From Brevibacterium permense (GTDB lineage Bacteria; Actinomycetota; Actinomycetes; Actinomycetales; Brevibacteriaceae): a stretch of 64,000 nt of DNA. Position 1 is the stretch's first letter; every line of letters starts with the position of its first letter. Below the pieces are notes generated by a model. The model saw only the letters and a list, made by a program, of their open reading frames with translations, made no database searches and had not been told where the DNA came from. The stretch spans positions 62,001-126,000 of the forward strand of contig NZ_JABSSX010000006.1 of NCBI RefSeq assembly GCF_013280495.1. Reading direction: 5' to 3'. Shown piece by piece: positions 57,458 to 64,000 of this stretch. A program made the position numbers and the translations under genes.

Positions 57458-57490
57458 TGAGCCCCGCATCGAATTTCGGTGCGGGGCTCA
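57458..57490 (+). terminator. Terminator of the tRNA transcript
   Basis: TGAGCCCCGCA (57458-57468) pairs with TGCGGGGCTCA (57480-57490), and the stem extends inward to 15 bp. It starts 4 nt after tRNA-Glu. Confidence 0.75.
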
Positions 57491-57606
57491 CTCTAATTCA
57501 CTGGCGTTCTCCCTCGTTCGCCAGTGCGCGGACCCGATCATAGGACCCGAAGGAAGCACGGGTCTGAGGAAGCTGTAGGCGGCGGGACTCACTCGCCCCA
57601 AATAGT

Positions 57607-57685
57607 GGTCACTATCGGATGCTTCCGCCAAAACTCAGGTCGCTATCGGATACTTTCTTGCGCGAAGAGTATCCGATAGCGACCT
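57607..57685. repeat. GGTCGCTATCGGATACT repeat: two direct copies and one inverted
   Basis: A degenerate copy (57607-57624, GGTCACTATCGGATGCTT) is followed by a second direct copy (57637-57654) and its perfect 18-nt inverted match (57668-57685), separated by a 13-nt loop. The inverted pair lies 19 nt past the stop of the minus-strand DUF4282 gene and can serve as its terminator. The extra direct copy suggests a small repeat family or the remnant of a mobile element end. Confidence 0.65.
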
Positions 57686-57704
57686 AATCTTCTGGTGCAG
57701 TGAG

Positions 57705-58466
57705 TCAGCGGCTGATTGAATCGGCGATGCGCTTCGTATGTTCGGCAGTCTTGATGTTGGAGACGATGAGCTCGAGCACGAGACGCACGCCGATGACCCA
57801 CAGGGCCGGAACGATCCAGCCGAAGATGATGGCGATCAGCAGCGGCCAGATGCTGAAGCTCGGGCCGCCGGTCATATATGCCGAGGCCGAACCTGCGGCG
57901 ATTCCCGTGGTGATGCCGGCGATGATGGTCCCGAGGTAGGACAGGACCGCGACCACGATCGCGATGATGTAGATGAAGCCTGCCCACTTGACTGCGATGA
58001 AGTTGTCGAAGCGGATGTCGAACAGCGACTTGAAGAACCCGGACTGCTGGGGATTCGACTGCGGAGGCTGACCATAAGCAGGCTGACCGTAGGCGGGCTG
58101 ACTATAAGCCTGCTGCCGGGCTGCATGCTGCGAGTATGCGCCCTGCTGGTAGGGATCCTGCTGATAGGCGCCGGGTTGCGAATATCCGCCCTGCTGGTAC
58201 TGCTGTCCCTGTGCCTGATAGGCATTGGGATCATAGCTGCCCTGCTGATAGGTGGGCTGATCGGACTGGAACTGCGCATCCTGGCCGGTCTGCGATGCCT
58301 GAGCATCCTGGTTGGTCTGGAACTGAGCGTCCTGAGGATTCTGCGCCGACTGGTCCGAGGTGGACTGTGTGCTCTCCGGCTGGTCGCTCGCGCCGGGGTT
58401 CTGGCCGTCAAGGTTCTGCTCAGCCGAGCTGCTGTTCGGGTCGTTCGGGTTCTGCGGTGTCGACAT
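57705..58466 (-). CDS. DUF4282 membrane protein with Gln/Tyr-rich N-terminus
   Basis: 253 aa. The first 155 residues are low-complexity and disordered: Asn/Gln/Ser-rich (DAQFQTNQDAQASQTGQDAQFQ), then Tyr/Gln/Pro repeats (YGQPAYGQPP, YQQGGYSQ). The rest is a DUF4282 domain: SGFFKSLFDIRFDNFIAVKWAGFIYII and two membrane helices, ending in a short polar tail. The function of DUF4282 is unknown. The ATG at 58466 has GAAGGGGA upstream. Prion-like composition suggests surface or cytoplasmic protein interaction. Confidence 0.85.
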   Translation of the reverse strand: MSTPQNPNDPNSSSAEQNLDGQNPGASDQPESTQSTSDQSAQNPQDAQFQTNQDAQASQTGQDAQFQSDQPTYQQGSYDPNAYQAQGQQYQQGGYSQPGAYQQDPYQQGAYSQHAARQQAYSQPAYGQPAYGQPPQSNPQQSGFFKSLFDIRFDNFIAVKWAGFIYIIAIVVAVLSYLGTIIAGITTGIAAGSASAYMTGGPSFSIWPLLIAIIFGWIVPALWVIGVRLVLELIVSNIKTAEHTKRIADSISR

Positions 58467-58634
58467 GGTGTCCCCTTCGAGAATGGAACGCACCCTGGGC
58501 AGGGCACGCTCGCCTGATATCTGCCTGTAGTCGCAACCTATCAGGATGCGTCGACTCGCGGCAGGGCGACTGTCATTTCGGAAGGAAACACGAAGTGTTG
58601 ACTCAGCCCACAATCCCAGGCTGAGGTGATGGAG

Positions 58635-59714
58635 TCAGGCGTCGGAGTCAGCGGAAGCGTCGGCGGGGTCAGACGAAGCTTCCTCTGAGTCAGCGGGAGC
58701 GTTGTCGGAGACGGACGAAGCCGAATCGGCATTCCCGTCATCGATCGCGGTCAGAGCGATGCTCCACTCGACGACAAGCTCGTCGCCCGGGGCGACGACG
58801 TCGAAGTCCTCGCCGGCTTCGCCCGTTGCGAATGCATTCGGGGGACAGGTCATCGGCTCGATCGCAATCGCCCGACGTGCCAGATCCTCATCGAGGGCGT
58901 CGCCGGTACACGCCTGCCAGGTGCGGAACCCCGGCCCCATCCCGACGACGACCTCGCGCAGGTCTGCACCCTTCAGCCGTGCCCGCGACCATCCGTCGTC
59001 ACCGCGGCGAGGTGAGCCGTACGCATCATCGAGGATCGTGCCGCCGATGAGGCGCAGCGCCCGGAAGTCCTTGCACACCATGCATGCGGAATCATCGGAG
59101 GCATGATCGGCAGGGACAGCAGTGCCGTCATCGAAGGGGCGAACAGCCGTGGGGATGAGCCGCGCATCGGTCTCGTGCCAGCGCGCGGCGGGAATGACGA
59201 GCTGAGCCTCATCGACAAGGGCGCCGTCAACGGGGTCGGTTGTACCCGATGGGGCCGTGCCCGGGGAGAGCCACGGATGAAATCCGAAACCGAACGGTGC
59301 GGGAGCCGAACCCGTGTTCAGGGCACGTGCGCGCATGCGCAGCTCCGCCTCGGCGAGTTCGAAATCCACCTGCAGATCGAACGCGAACGGATATCCCTCG
59401 GTCGGCTCCAGCGTGTATTCGAGACTGACCGTCGACTCGGTGCGCTCGACCACGGACCACGGCACATCGGCGACGAGGCCATGCAGTGCAGTATCCCGCT
59501 CGGGCTCGGTGATCGGCAGCCGGTGGCTGTCCCCGCCGAAGTCGTAACGACCCCCATCGATTCGATTCGGCCAGGGCGCGAGCACGGCTCCGTCGAAGGC
59601 GTTCATCGGCACCACGACCGGACGATCGCCGACGCTGAAGCGAACCAGGCTCGCGCCGATGGGGGAGATGACCGCCGCTGACTCGTCACAAGCGAGTTCG
59701 ATGGTGGCGGTCAT
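58635..59714 (-). CDS. galM: Aldose 1-epimerase family protein
   Basis: 359 aa galactose-mutarotase-like enzyme: VLAPWPNRIDGGRYDFGG, a conserved His in ALHGLV and GFGFHPWL, and a late Glu in IEPMTCPPNAF (catalytic base region). It converts beta- to alpha-galactose (or another aldose) ahead of galactokinase. The last 38 residues are an acidic Ser/Ala/Asp-rich tail of no known use. It is divergent from galTK, sharing the region that holds the candidate operator. Confidence 0.9.
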   Translation of the reverse strand: MTATIELACDESAAVISPIGASLVRFSVGDRPVVVPMNAFDGAVLAPWPNRIDGGRYDFGGDSHRLPITEPERDTALHGLVADVPWSVVERTESTVSLEYTLEPTEGYPFAFDLQVDFELAEAELRMRARALNTGSAPAPFGFGFHPWLSPGTAPSGTTDPVDGALVDEAQLVIPAARWHETDARLIPTAVRPFDDGTAVPADHASDDSACMVCKDFRALRLIGGTILDDAYGSPRRGDDGWSRARLKGADLREVVVGMGPGFRTWQACTGDALDEDLARRAIAIEPMTCPPNAFATGEAGEDFDVVAPGDELVVEWSIALTAIDDGNADSASSVSDNAPADSEEASSDPADASADSDA

Positions 59715-59792
59715 GGGTCTCCAGGGTGCTCGAGCGCGGGAAGAACAGTTGCAGATATTCTACTCCGTCCACGCGCATCTTGGCCGCCGGAT

Positions 59793-59819
59793 GTTAGCAT
59801 TATGATCGAAAATGATAAC
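59793..59819. promoter_or_regulatory. Candidate gal operator GTTAGCATT-N9-AATGATAAC
   Basis: 9-bp arms with one mismatch, 14 nt before the galT start, plus a 10-bp-spaced direct repeat of ATGAT (59802-59806 and 59812-59816). The AT-rich dyad stands out in a high-GC background and lies in the divergent galM/galT region. The composition suits a DeoR- or LacI-type repressor; none is encoded in the window. Confidence 0.55.
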
Positions 59820-59833
59820 TTTTGGGAGGTCAG

Positions 59834-61054
59834 ATGCCAGCGTCGCATCGCCGGGCGAACCTATCCGATGGTCGTGAGATCCTGTTCTTCCAGGACCCCG
59901 ACTCACCTGCACCGACGATCGCCGCCGACCCTCGGCCGCACGATTCGCGACCAGACAGCGGAACCCTGCGCTTCGACGTTCTCACCGGCGAGTGGGTCGC
60001 CGTGGCCACTCATCGACAGACCCGCACCCACCTGCCTGCCGCCGCCGAATGTCCGCTGTGCCCGTCGACGCCGGATCGTCCCACAGAGATCCCGGCCGCG
60101 GACTTCGACGTCGCCGTCTTCGAGAACCGCTTCCCCTCCCTCGGACCCGGCCTCGGTGATGTTCCGTCCTCTCATAGCGTGGACACCACCTTCGCCGAGG
60201 CGGCCGCCGACTCCGCCGAAACCGTGACCTCTGCGCTGTCGGGACCGGGATACGGTCGCTGCGAAGTCGTCGTCTTCTCCTCGGAGCACACGGGCTCCTT
60301 TGCATGCCTGGGCACCGCACGCGCCCGCACCGTCATCGACGCATGGGCCGATCGGACCGCCGAACTCTCTGCGCTGCCGGGCATCGAACAGGTCTTCATG
60401 TTCGAGAACCGCGGAGAGGAGATCGGGGTGACGATGAATCACCCGCACGGTCAGATCTATGCTTACCCCTATGTCACCCCGCACACCGCGATCACCTCGG
60501 CCCGGGCGCATGAACACCTGCGCCGGACCGGTCGGCCGCTGCTCGGCGATGTGCTCGCCTTCGAACGCGAGGCAGGAGAGCGAATGATCCTTGAGACCGA
60601 TCACTTCTCCGCCTTCGTGCCCTTCGCGGCCCGCTGGCCGATCGAGGTCCACCTCGTTCCGCACCGCCAGGTGGGAAGCGTCGACGAACTCGACGAGTCC
60701 GAACGCGACGACCTGGCTCGCGTCTATCCGGAGGTGCTGCGCCGCATCGACGGGCTCTACCCGAGTCCCACACCGTATATCGCGGCCTGGCACCAGGCGC
60801 CGGTCAACAGTGCCGACCGCCGTGCCGACTGGCTCCACCTCGAGATCACGAGCCCCCGTCGTGCGGAGAACAAGCTGAAGTTCCTCGCCGGTTCGGAAGC
60901 CGCCATGGGCGCCTTCGTCGGCGACGTCTCCGCCGAGGAGACCGCAGCCAGACTGCGTGCCGTGACCCTGGGACCCCTCGCCGAGGCGGCCGTACCCGTG
61001 AGCGCGAACGCGAGCACGGCATCGGTGTTCGACCCGGAAGGCGATCGTTCATGA
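59834..61054 (+). CDS. galT: Galactose-1-phosphate uridylyltransferase
   Basis: Leloir pathway: exchanges UDP between UDP-glucose and galactose-1-phosphate. 406 aa. The active-site histidine motif NHPHGQIYAYPY is intact; zinc-site residues include CPLCPS; the second-half HLEITSPRR block is present. The ATG at 59834 has GGGAGGT upstream. Its stop overlaps the galK ATG (ATGA), so the two are translationally coupled. Confidence 0.95.
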   Translation: MPASHRRANLSDGREILFFQDPDSPAPTIAADPRPHDSRPDSGTLRFDVLTGEWVAVATHRQTRTHLPAAAECPLCPSTPDRPTEIPAADFDVAVFENRFPSLGPGLGDVPSSHSVDTTFAEAAADSAETVTSALSGPGYGRCEVVVFSSEHTGSFACLGTARARTVIDAWADRTAELSALPGIEQVFMFENRGEEIGVTMNHPHGQIYAYPYVTPHTAITSARAHEHLRRTGRPLLGDVLAFEREAGERMILETDHFSAFVPFAARWPIEVHLVPHRQVGSVDELDESERDDLARVYPEVLRRIDGLYPSPTPYIAAWHQAPVNSADRRADWLHLEITSPRRAENKLKFLAGSEAAMGAFVGDVSAEETAARLRAVTLGPLAEAAVPVSANASTASVFDPEGDRS

Positions 61055-62358
61055 CCACAGAGACCCCCGAGGCCGTGTCCACACCGACCCCCGAACACCT
61101 CGCCGAGGAGTTCGAATCCCTGTTCGGGTACCGCCCGATCGGTTCCTTCCGTGCTCCAGGCAGGGTGAACTTCATCGGCGAACACACCGACTACAACGCC
61201 GGCTTCGTCCTGCCGATCGCCATCGATCGGGCGGTGTACGTCGCCATCGGTCGGCGACCCGACAACGGCGCTGACGGGCCAGCCGGGGACGCCGCAGAGC
61301 GGCAGGTCGATGACGCAGGGAACACGGGATCTGTGGAACCGCCTCGGCGGGGGGAGAGCATTCGCATCGTCTCCGACCATCGTGATGACACCGGCCAGAG
61401 AATGTCCGGCCAGTTCACGGCCGCGGACCTCGTGCCCGGAACCCTGCCCGGTTGGCTGAGTCATCCTGCGGGAGTCGTCGATGAGATCGCGAAGACCACC
61501 GGCACGGTGGTCGGGGGAGTCGACCTCTATATCGAATCCACCGTGCCCGTCGGTGCCGGACTGTCGTCATCTCACGCACTCGAAGTCGCGGTGCTCATCG
61601 CCCTTGACGAGGTGTACGACCTCGGCCTCGACGACCGGGAGAAAGTCCTGCTGACACAGCGAGCAGAGAACGACTTCGTCGGTGCGCCGACGGGCATCGT
61701 CGACCAGGCCGCGTCGATCATGACCGAGGCCGGGCATGCGCTCTTCCTCGACTGCCGCGACCTCAGCGCTCGCCAGATTCCCTTCGACCTCGACGCCGAG
61801 GGGCTCAGACTCCTCGTGATCGACTCGAAGGTCTCTCACTCGCACAGTGAAAGCGGGTACGGCGCCCGGCGGAGGACCTGTGAGGAGTCCGCCGCGATCT
61901 TCGGAGTCGACAGTCTGCGGGAACTCGCCGATGACGTCGACCTGAGCGAACTGACCGAGGAGCAGCGAAAGCGGGTGCGCCACGTCATCGCCGAGAACGC
62001 TCGGGTCCGCGCCACCGTCGAACTGCTCGGGGACAATGAACGAGCTACCGGCGACGAGCATGGTGCGCGCATCAGTGCCATCGGCGACCTGTTGGTGGCC
62101 TCCCACGAATCTCTGCAGCACGACTACGAGGTCTCCTGCGTCGAACTCGACGTGGCGGTGGCCGCCGCGATGGGAGCCGGAGCGCTTGGGGCGCGGATGA
62201 TCGGCGGCGGCTTCGGCGGTTCCGCGATCGCCCTCATCCACGCACACCAGGTTGTTCAAGTCGGCGACGCCGTCACCGCGGCATTCGCCGAGCACGGCTA
62301 CGGGGAGCCGGACATCTTCGCCGTCAGCGCGGGTCGGGGCGCTGCCCGATTCGACTGA
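61051..62358 (+). CDS. galK: Galactokinase
   Basis: 435 aa GHMP kinase. Galactose signature GRVNFIGEHTDYNAGFVLP; the ATP loop VPVGAGLSSSHALEVA (the usual SSSA has become SSSH); VDQAASIMTEAGHALFLDCRDL; the C-terminal GARMIGGGFGGSAIAL. An insertion of about 35 polar residues (about 71-105, NGADGPAGDAAERQVDDAG) enlarges it relative to E. coli GalK. It overlaps galT by 4 nt. Confidence 0.95.
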   Translation: MTTETPEAVSTPTPEHLAEEFESLFGYRPIGSFRAPGRVNFIGEHTDYNAGFVLPIAIDRAVYVAIGRRPDNGADGPAGDAAERQVDDAGNTGSVEPPRRGESIRIVSDHRDDTGQRMSGQFTAADLVPGTLPGWLSHPAGVVDEIAKTTGTVVGGVDLYIESTVPVGAGLSSSHALEVAVLIALDEVYDLGLDDREKVLLTQRAENDFVGAPTGIVDQAASIMTEAGHALFLDCRDLSARQIPFDLDAEGLRLLVIDSKVSHSHSESGYGARRRTCEESAAIFGVDSLRELADDVDLSELTEEQRKRVRHVIAENARVRATVELLGDNERATGDEHGARISAIGDLLVASHESLQHDYEVSCVELDVAVAAAMGAGALGARMIGGGFGGSAIALIHAHQVVQVGDAVTAAFAEHGYGEPDIFAVSAGRGAARFD

Positions 62359-62488
62359 GCCTGTTTCGGCTGAGCCGCTGATTCGGCCGAGCTGGGCAGG
62401 CGAGCCGGGCAGGCGTTGACCTCCCGAACTGTCGCGGTTCATGCTTGAACCTCAGATGAGGATGCACTCAAGCAGGCGGGGGAGCGGA

Positions 62489-62953
62489 ATGGGTATCTGC
62501 GACGTCAATGGAGTGAGCCTCGGCGTCGACCAGTTCGGTGAGGCGGATGCGCCGCTGGTTCTCTGCCTCGGCGCCCCGACGATGCTGTCCTGGCCCGATG
62601 CTCTGTGCGAGCAGCTGGCAGAACAGGGGCGTCACGTTGTGCGCTGCGACCTCCGCGATGCCGGGGCCTCGAGCCATGGTGATCTCGAATCACCGGACTA
62701 CACGCTGCGAGACCTCGCTGCTGACCTGCCGGATTATGATGAGGCGACGATGGGTCCGCTCTTCTCCCGTACGCAGCCGGACTGGACGGACGTCGACTCG
62801 GTGGCCGACTTTATAGCCGAAGGTGCACAGATCCTCGGCAATCCCCGGCTGCTGACCCTCGAGAACGCCTCGACCGTCGTACCGACCGCCGACATCCCCG
62901 AGGTTGCGGCAGCGATGGCAGCGCTCTGGGCGGACCGACGCAGACTGAGGCGA
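62489..62953 (+). pseudogene. Decayed alpha/beta hydrolase
   Basis: From ATG 62489 (GGGGGAG upstream) the product begins as a normal hydrolase (MGICDVNGVSLGVDQFGEADAPLV, then HVVRCDLRDAGASSH, DYTLRDLAADL) but jumps straight to the lid region (PDYDEATMGPLF...PDWTDVDSVADFIAEGAQILG) and then to a C-terminal fragment (LTLENASTVVP). The segment with the nucleophile elbow (GxSxGG) and the acid/His region are missing, consistent with two in-frame deletions. The frame has lost its natural stop and runs into the opposite-strand gene. Confidence 0.7.
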
Positions 62954-63232
62954 TCAGTCGGTGCCAGGCGCGCCCGCCTCATCGTCGGGGGTTTCGACGA
63001 TGCGGATCGGGCGCAGCTTCGCCCAGATGAGGAAGACGGCTGCGGCGATGATGAGGCCGATTCCGGTCCACAGGTTCGCATCGACCCCGCCGGTGCGCTC
63101 TGCTTCGTCAGGGGTGAAGCCGACGATTCCGGCGATCGTGAGGATGACGCCGAAGATCGCCAGCAGCGCACCGATGAAGTTGCGGACGTCGAAGGCGCCT
63201 GCGGTCTTGGTCAGTTCGTTGGATTTGCTCAT
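62954..63232 (-). CDS. Small two-helix membrane protein next to the symporter
   Basis: 92 aa: FIGALLAIFGVILTIAGIVG and a second helix GIGLIIAAAVFLIW, then a short basic/acidic cytoplasmic tail. No family name I can assign with certainty. It lies 17 nt downstream of the sodium/solute symporter gene, so it is probably an accessory or stabilising subunit, as seen beside several SSS transporters. Confidence 0.75.
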   Translation of the reverse strand: MSKSNELTKTAGAFDVRNFIGALLAIFGVILTIAGIVGFTPDEAERTGGVDANLWTGIGLIIAAAVFLIWAKLRPIRIVETPDDEAGAPGTD

Positions 63233-63249
63233 GGGTCTCACTGGCTCCT

Positions 63250-64000
63250 TCAGCCGAATGTCACGTTGAGGATGATGACGAGCACCAGAGCGACACCCGC
63301 GACGGGCACGGGGCGCTTCCAGAACGGCGCCTTCGGTTCGCCGAGGTCCTCGAAATCGGACTTCGGGGTCTCCGAGTAGACGAGTCCGCGCAGCTCCGCG
63401 GCGGGCTTCGGCGTGGTGAACAGGGTGACGATCACCGACAGAACGATGTCGACGACGAACGCCGTGCTGGCCGCGAGGAATGCGGCACCCTGACCGGGCA
63501 GATCGAGGACTCCGGTCTCGGCGAGGATGAACACGAACACGGCCGAGATCGTGCCGCCGACGAGGCCGACCCAACCGGCGGTCGCCGACATCCGCTTCCA
63601 GAACATACCGAGGATGAACGTGGCGAACAGTGGGGCGTTGAAGAAGCCGAACAGCGTCTGCAGGTAGTCCATGAGGTTGGAGAAGTTGCCCGCGATGAGC
63701 GCTGTGAAGATCGCGACGACACAGGCACCGATCGTCGCCCACCGGCCGATCTTCAGGTAGTAGTCGTCTTCGCGGTCCTTGACCACGTACTGCTGCCACA
63801 GGTCATAGCTGAATACCGTGTTGAACGCGGAGATGTTCGCGGCCATACCGGCCATGAACGCGGCGAGGAGGCCGGCGATCGCCACACCGAGGAGACCGTT
63901 GGGCAGGACCTCGCGCATGAGCAGCAGGAGCGCATCGTTGTACGTCACGCCCGTCTGCTCCAGCGCGGTCGCCTCGTCGATGGAGGCCGAGATCTCCTTG
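63250..64000 (-). CDS. Sodium:solute symporter (SSS family), C-terminal part
   Basis: The gene runs off the right edge; about 249 C-terminal residues are visible. SSS features: YNDALLLLMREVLPNGLLGVAIAGLLAAFMAG compressed at the visible start, then AFNTVFSYDLWQQYV, and further membrane helices. The GLLAAFMAGMAANISAFNTVFS block is the conserved Na+-site region and resembles sugar symporters (SGLT type). Adjacent to galTK, so galactose uptake is the favoured guess. Confidence 0.88.
   Translation of the reverse strand, partial: KEISASIDEATALEQTGVTYNDALLLLMREVLPNGLLGVAIAGLLAAFMAGMAANISAFNTVFSYDLWQQYVVKDREDDYYLKIGRWATIGACVVAIFTALIAGNFSNLMDYLQTLFGFFNAPLFATFILGMFWKRMSATAGWVGLVGGTISAVFVFILAETGVLDLPGQGAAFLAASTAFVVDIVLSVIVTLFTTPKPAAELRGLVYSETPKSDFEDLGEPKAPFWKRPVPVAGVALVLVIILNVTFG

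Overview
The window looks like a chromosomal segment of a high-GC actinobacterium, most likely a Brevibacterium or close Micrococcales relative. That placement is inferred from base composition, GTG/TTG start use, protein style and gene content; no 16S rRNA is present. About 45 protein genes, two tRNAs and two clear pseudogenes fill nearly all of the 64 kb. I see no prophage, CRISPR array, transposase or rRNA operon. It reads as core chromosome with small accessory patches.

Layout. 0-5.5 kb: gatCAB (tRNA-dependent amidotransferase), an unknown coiled-coil protein and peptide deformylase. 5.6-9 kb: cysK and cysE, then a DUF559-type gene bracketed by two copies of a 70-bp palindromic element. 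9-11.5 kb: a flavin monooxygenase / FMN reductase / MarR operon with a palindrome in front. 11.5-18.2 kb: two D-2-hydroxyacid dehydrogenases, ilvD, a benzoylformate-decarboxylase-like enzyme and an aldo/keto reductase. 18.4-26.5 kb: a lipoprotein, an N-acetylglucosamine/glucose-type PTS split into IIC, IIB and IIA, apt, an isoaspartyl methyltransferase-like gene and a heterodimeric ABC exporter. 26.7-37.7 kb: branched-chain amino acid and serine synthesis (ilvBNC behind a leader-peptide attenuator, serA, leuB, ilvE), with an Eis-like acetyltransferase, a CitE-like lyase and a PAP2 remnant in between. 37.8-53.2 kb: MFS transporter, DUF222/HNH protein, a GNAT gene broken by an amber codon, S9 peptidase, lipoate ligase, S51 peptidase, thyX, a maltokinase-cap protein, HIT protein, zinc alcohol dehydrogenase, putative DNA glycosylase and HrpB helicase. 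53.3-57.5 kb: FAH-family hydrolase, gltX, proline iminopeptidase, tRNA-Gln(CUG) and tRNA-Glu(CUC). 57.6-64 kb: DUF4282 protein, galM, galT-galK, a decayed hydrolase and a sodium/solute symporter running off the end.

How the genes fit together. gatCAB, gltX and tRNA-Gln/Glu make up the indirect Gln-tRNA pathway. ilvBNC, ilvD, ilvE and leuB cover most of valine/isoleucine synthesis and part of leucine synthesis. serA, cysE and cysK form a serine-to-cysteine line. galM, galT, galK and the adjoining symporter look like galactose uptake and use.

The most interesting non-coding features are: (1) a 16-residue leader peptide, Leu-Leu-Val-Val-Val-Ile rich, followed by an intrinsic terminator and a competing hairpin before ilvB; (2) a recurring arrangement of a TAnnnT-like -10 box only 6-8 nt before the start codon, implying that many genes here are translated from leaderless mRNAs; (3) the twin 70-bp palindromes; (4) a tandem operator-like repeat before ilvE; and (5) a strongly over-represented 9-mer, GCCGAGGCG.
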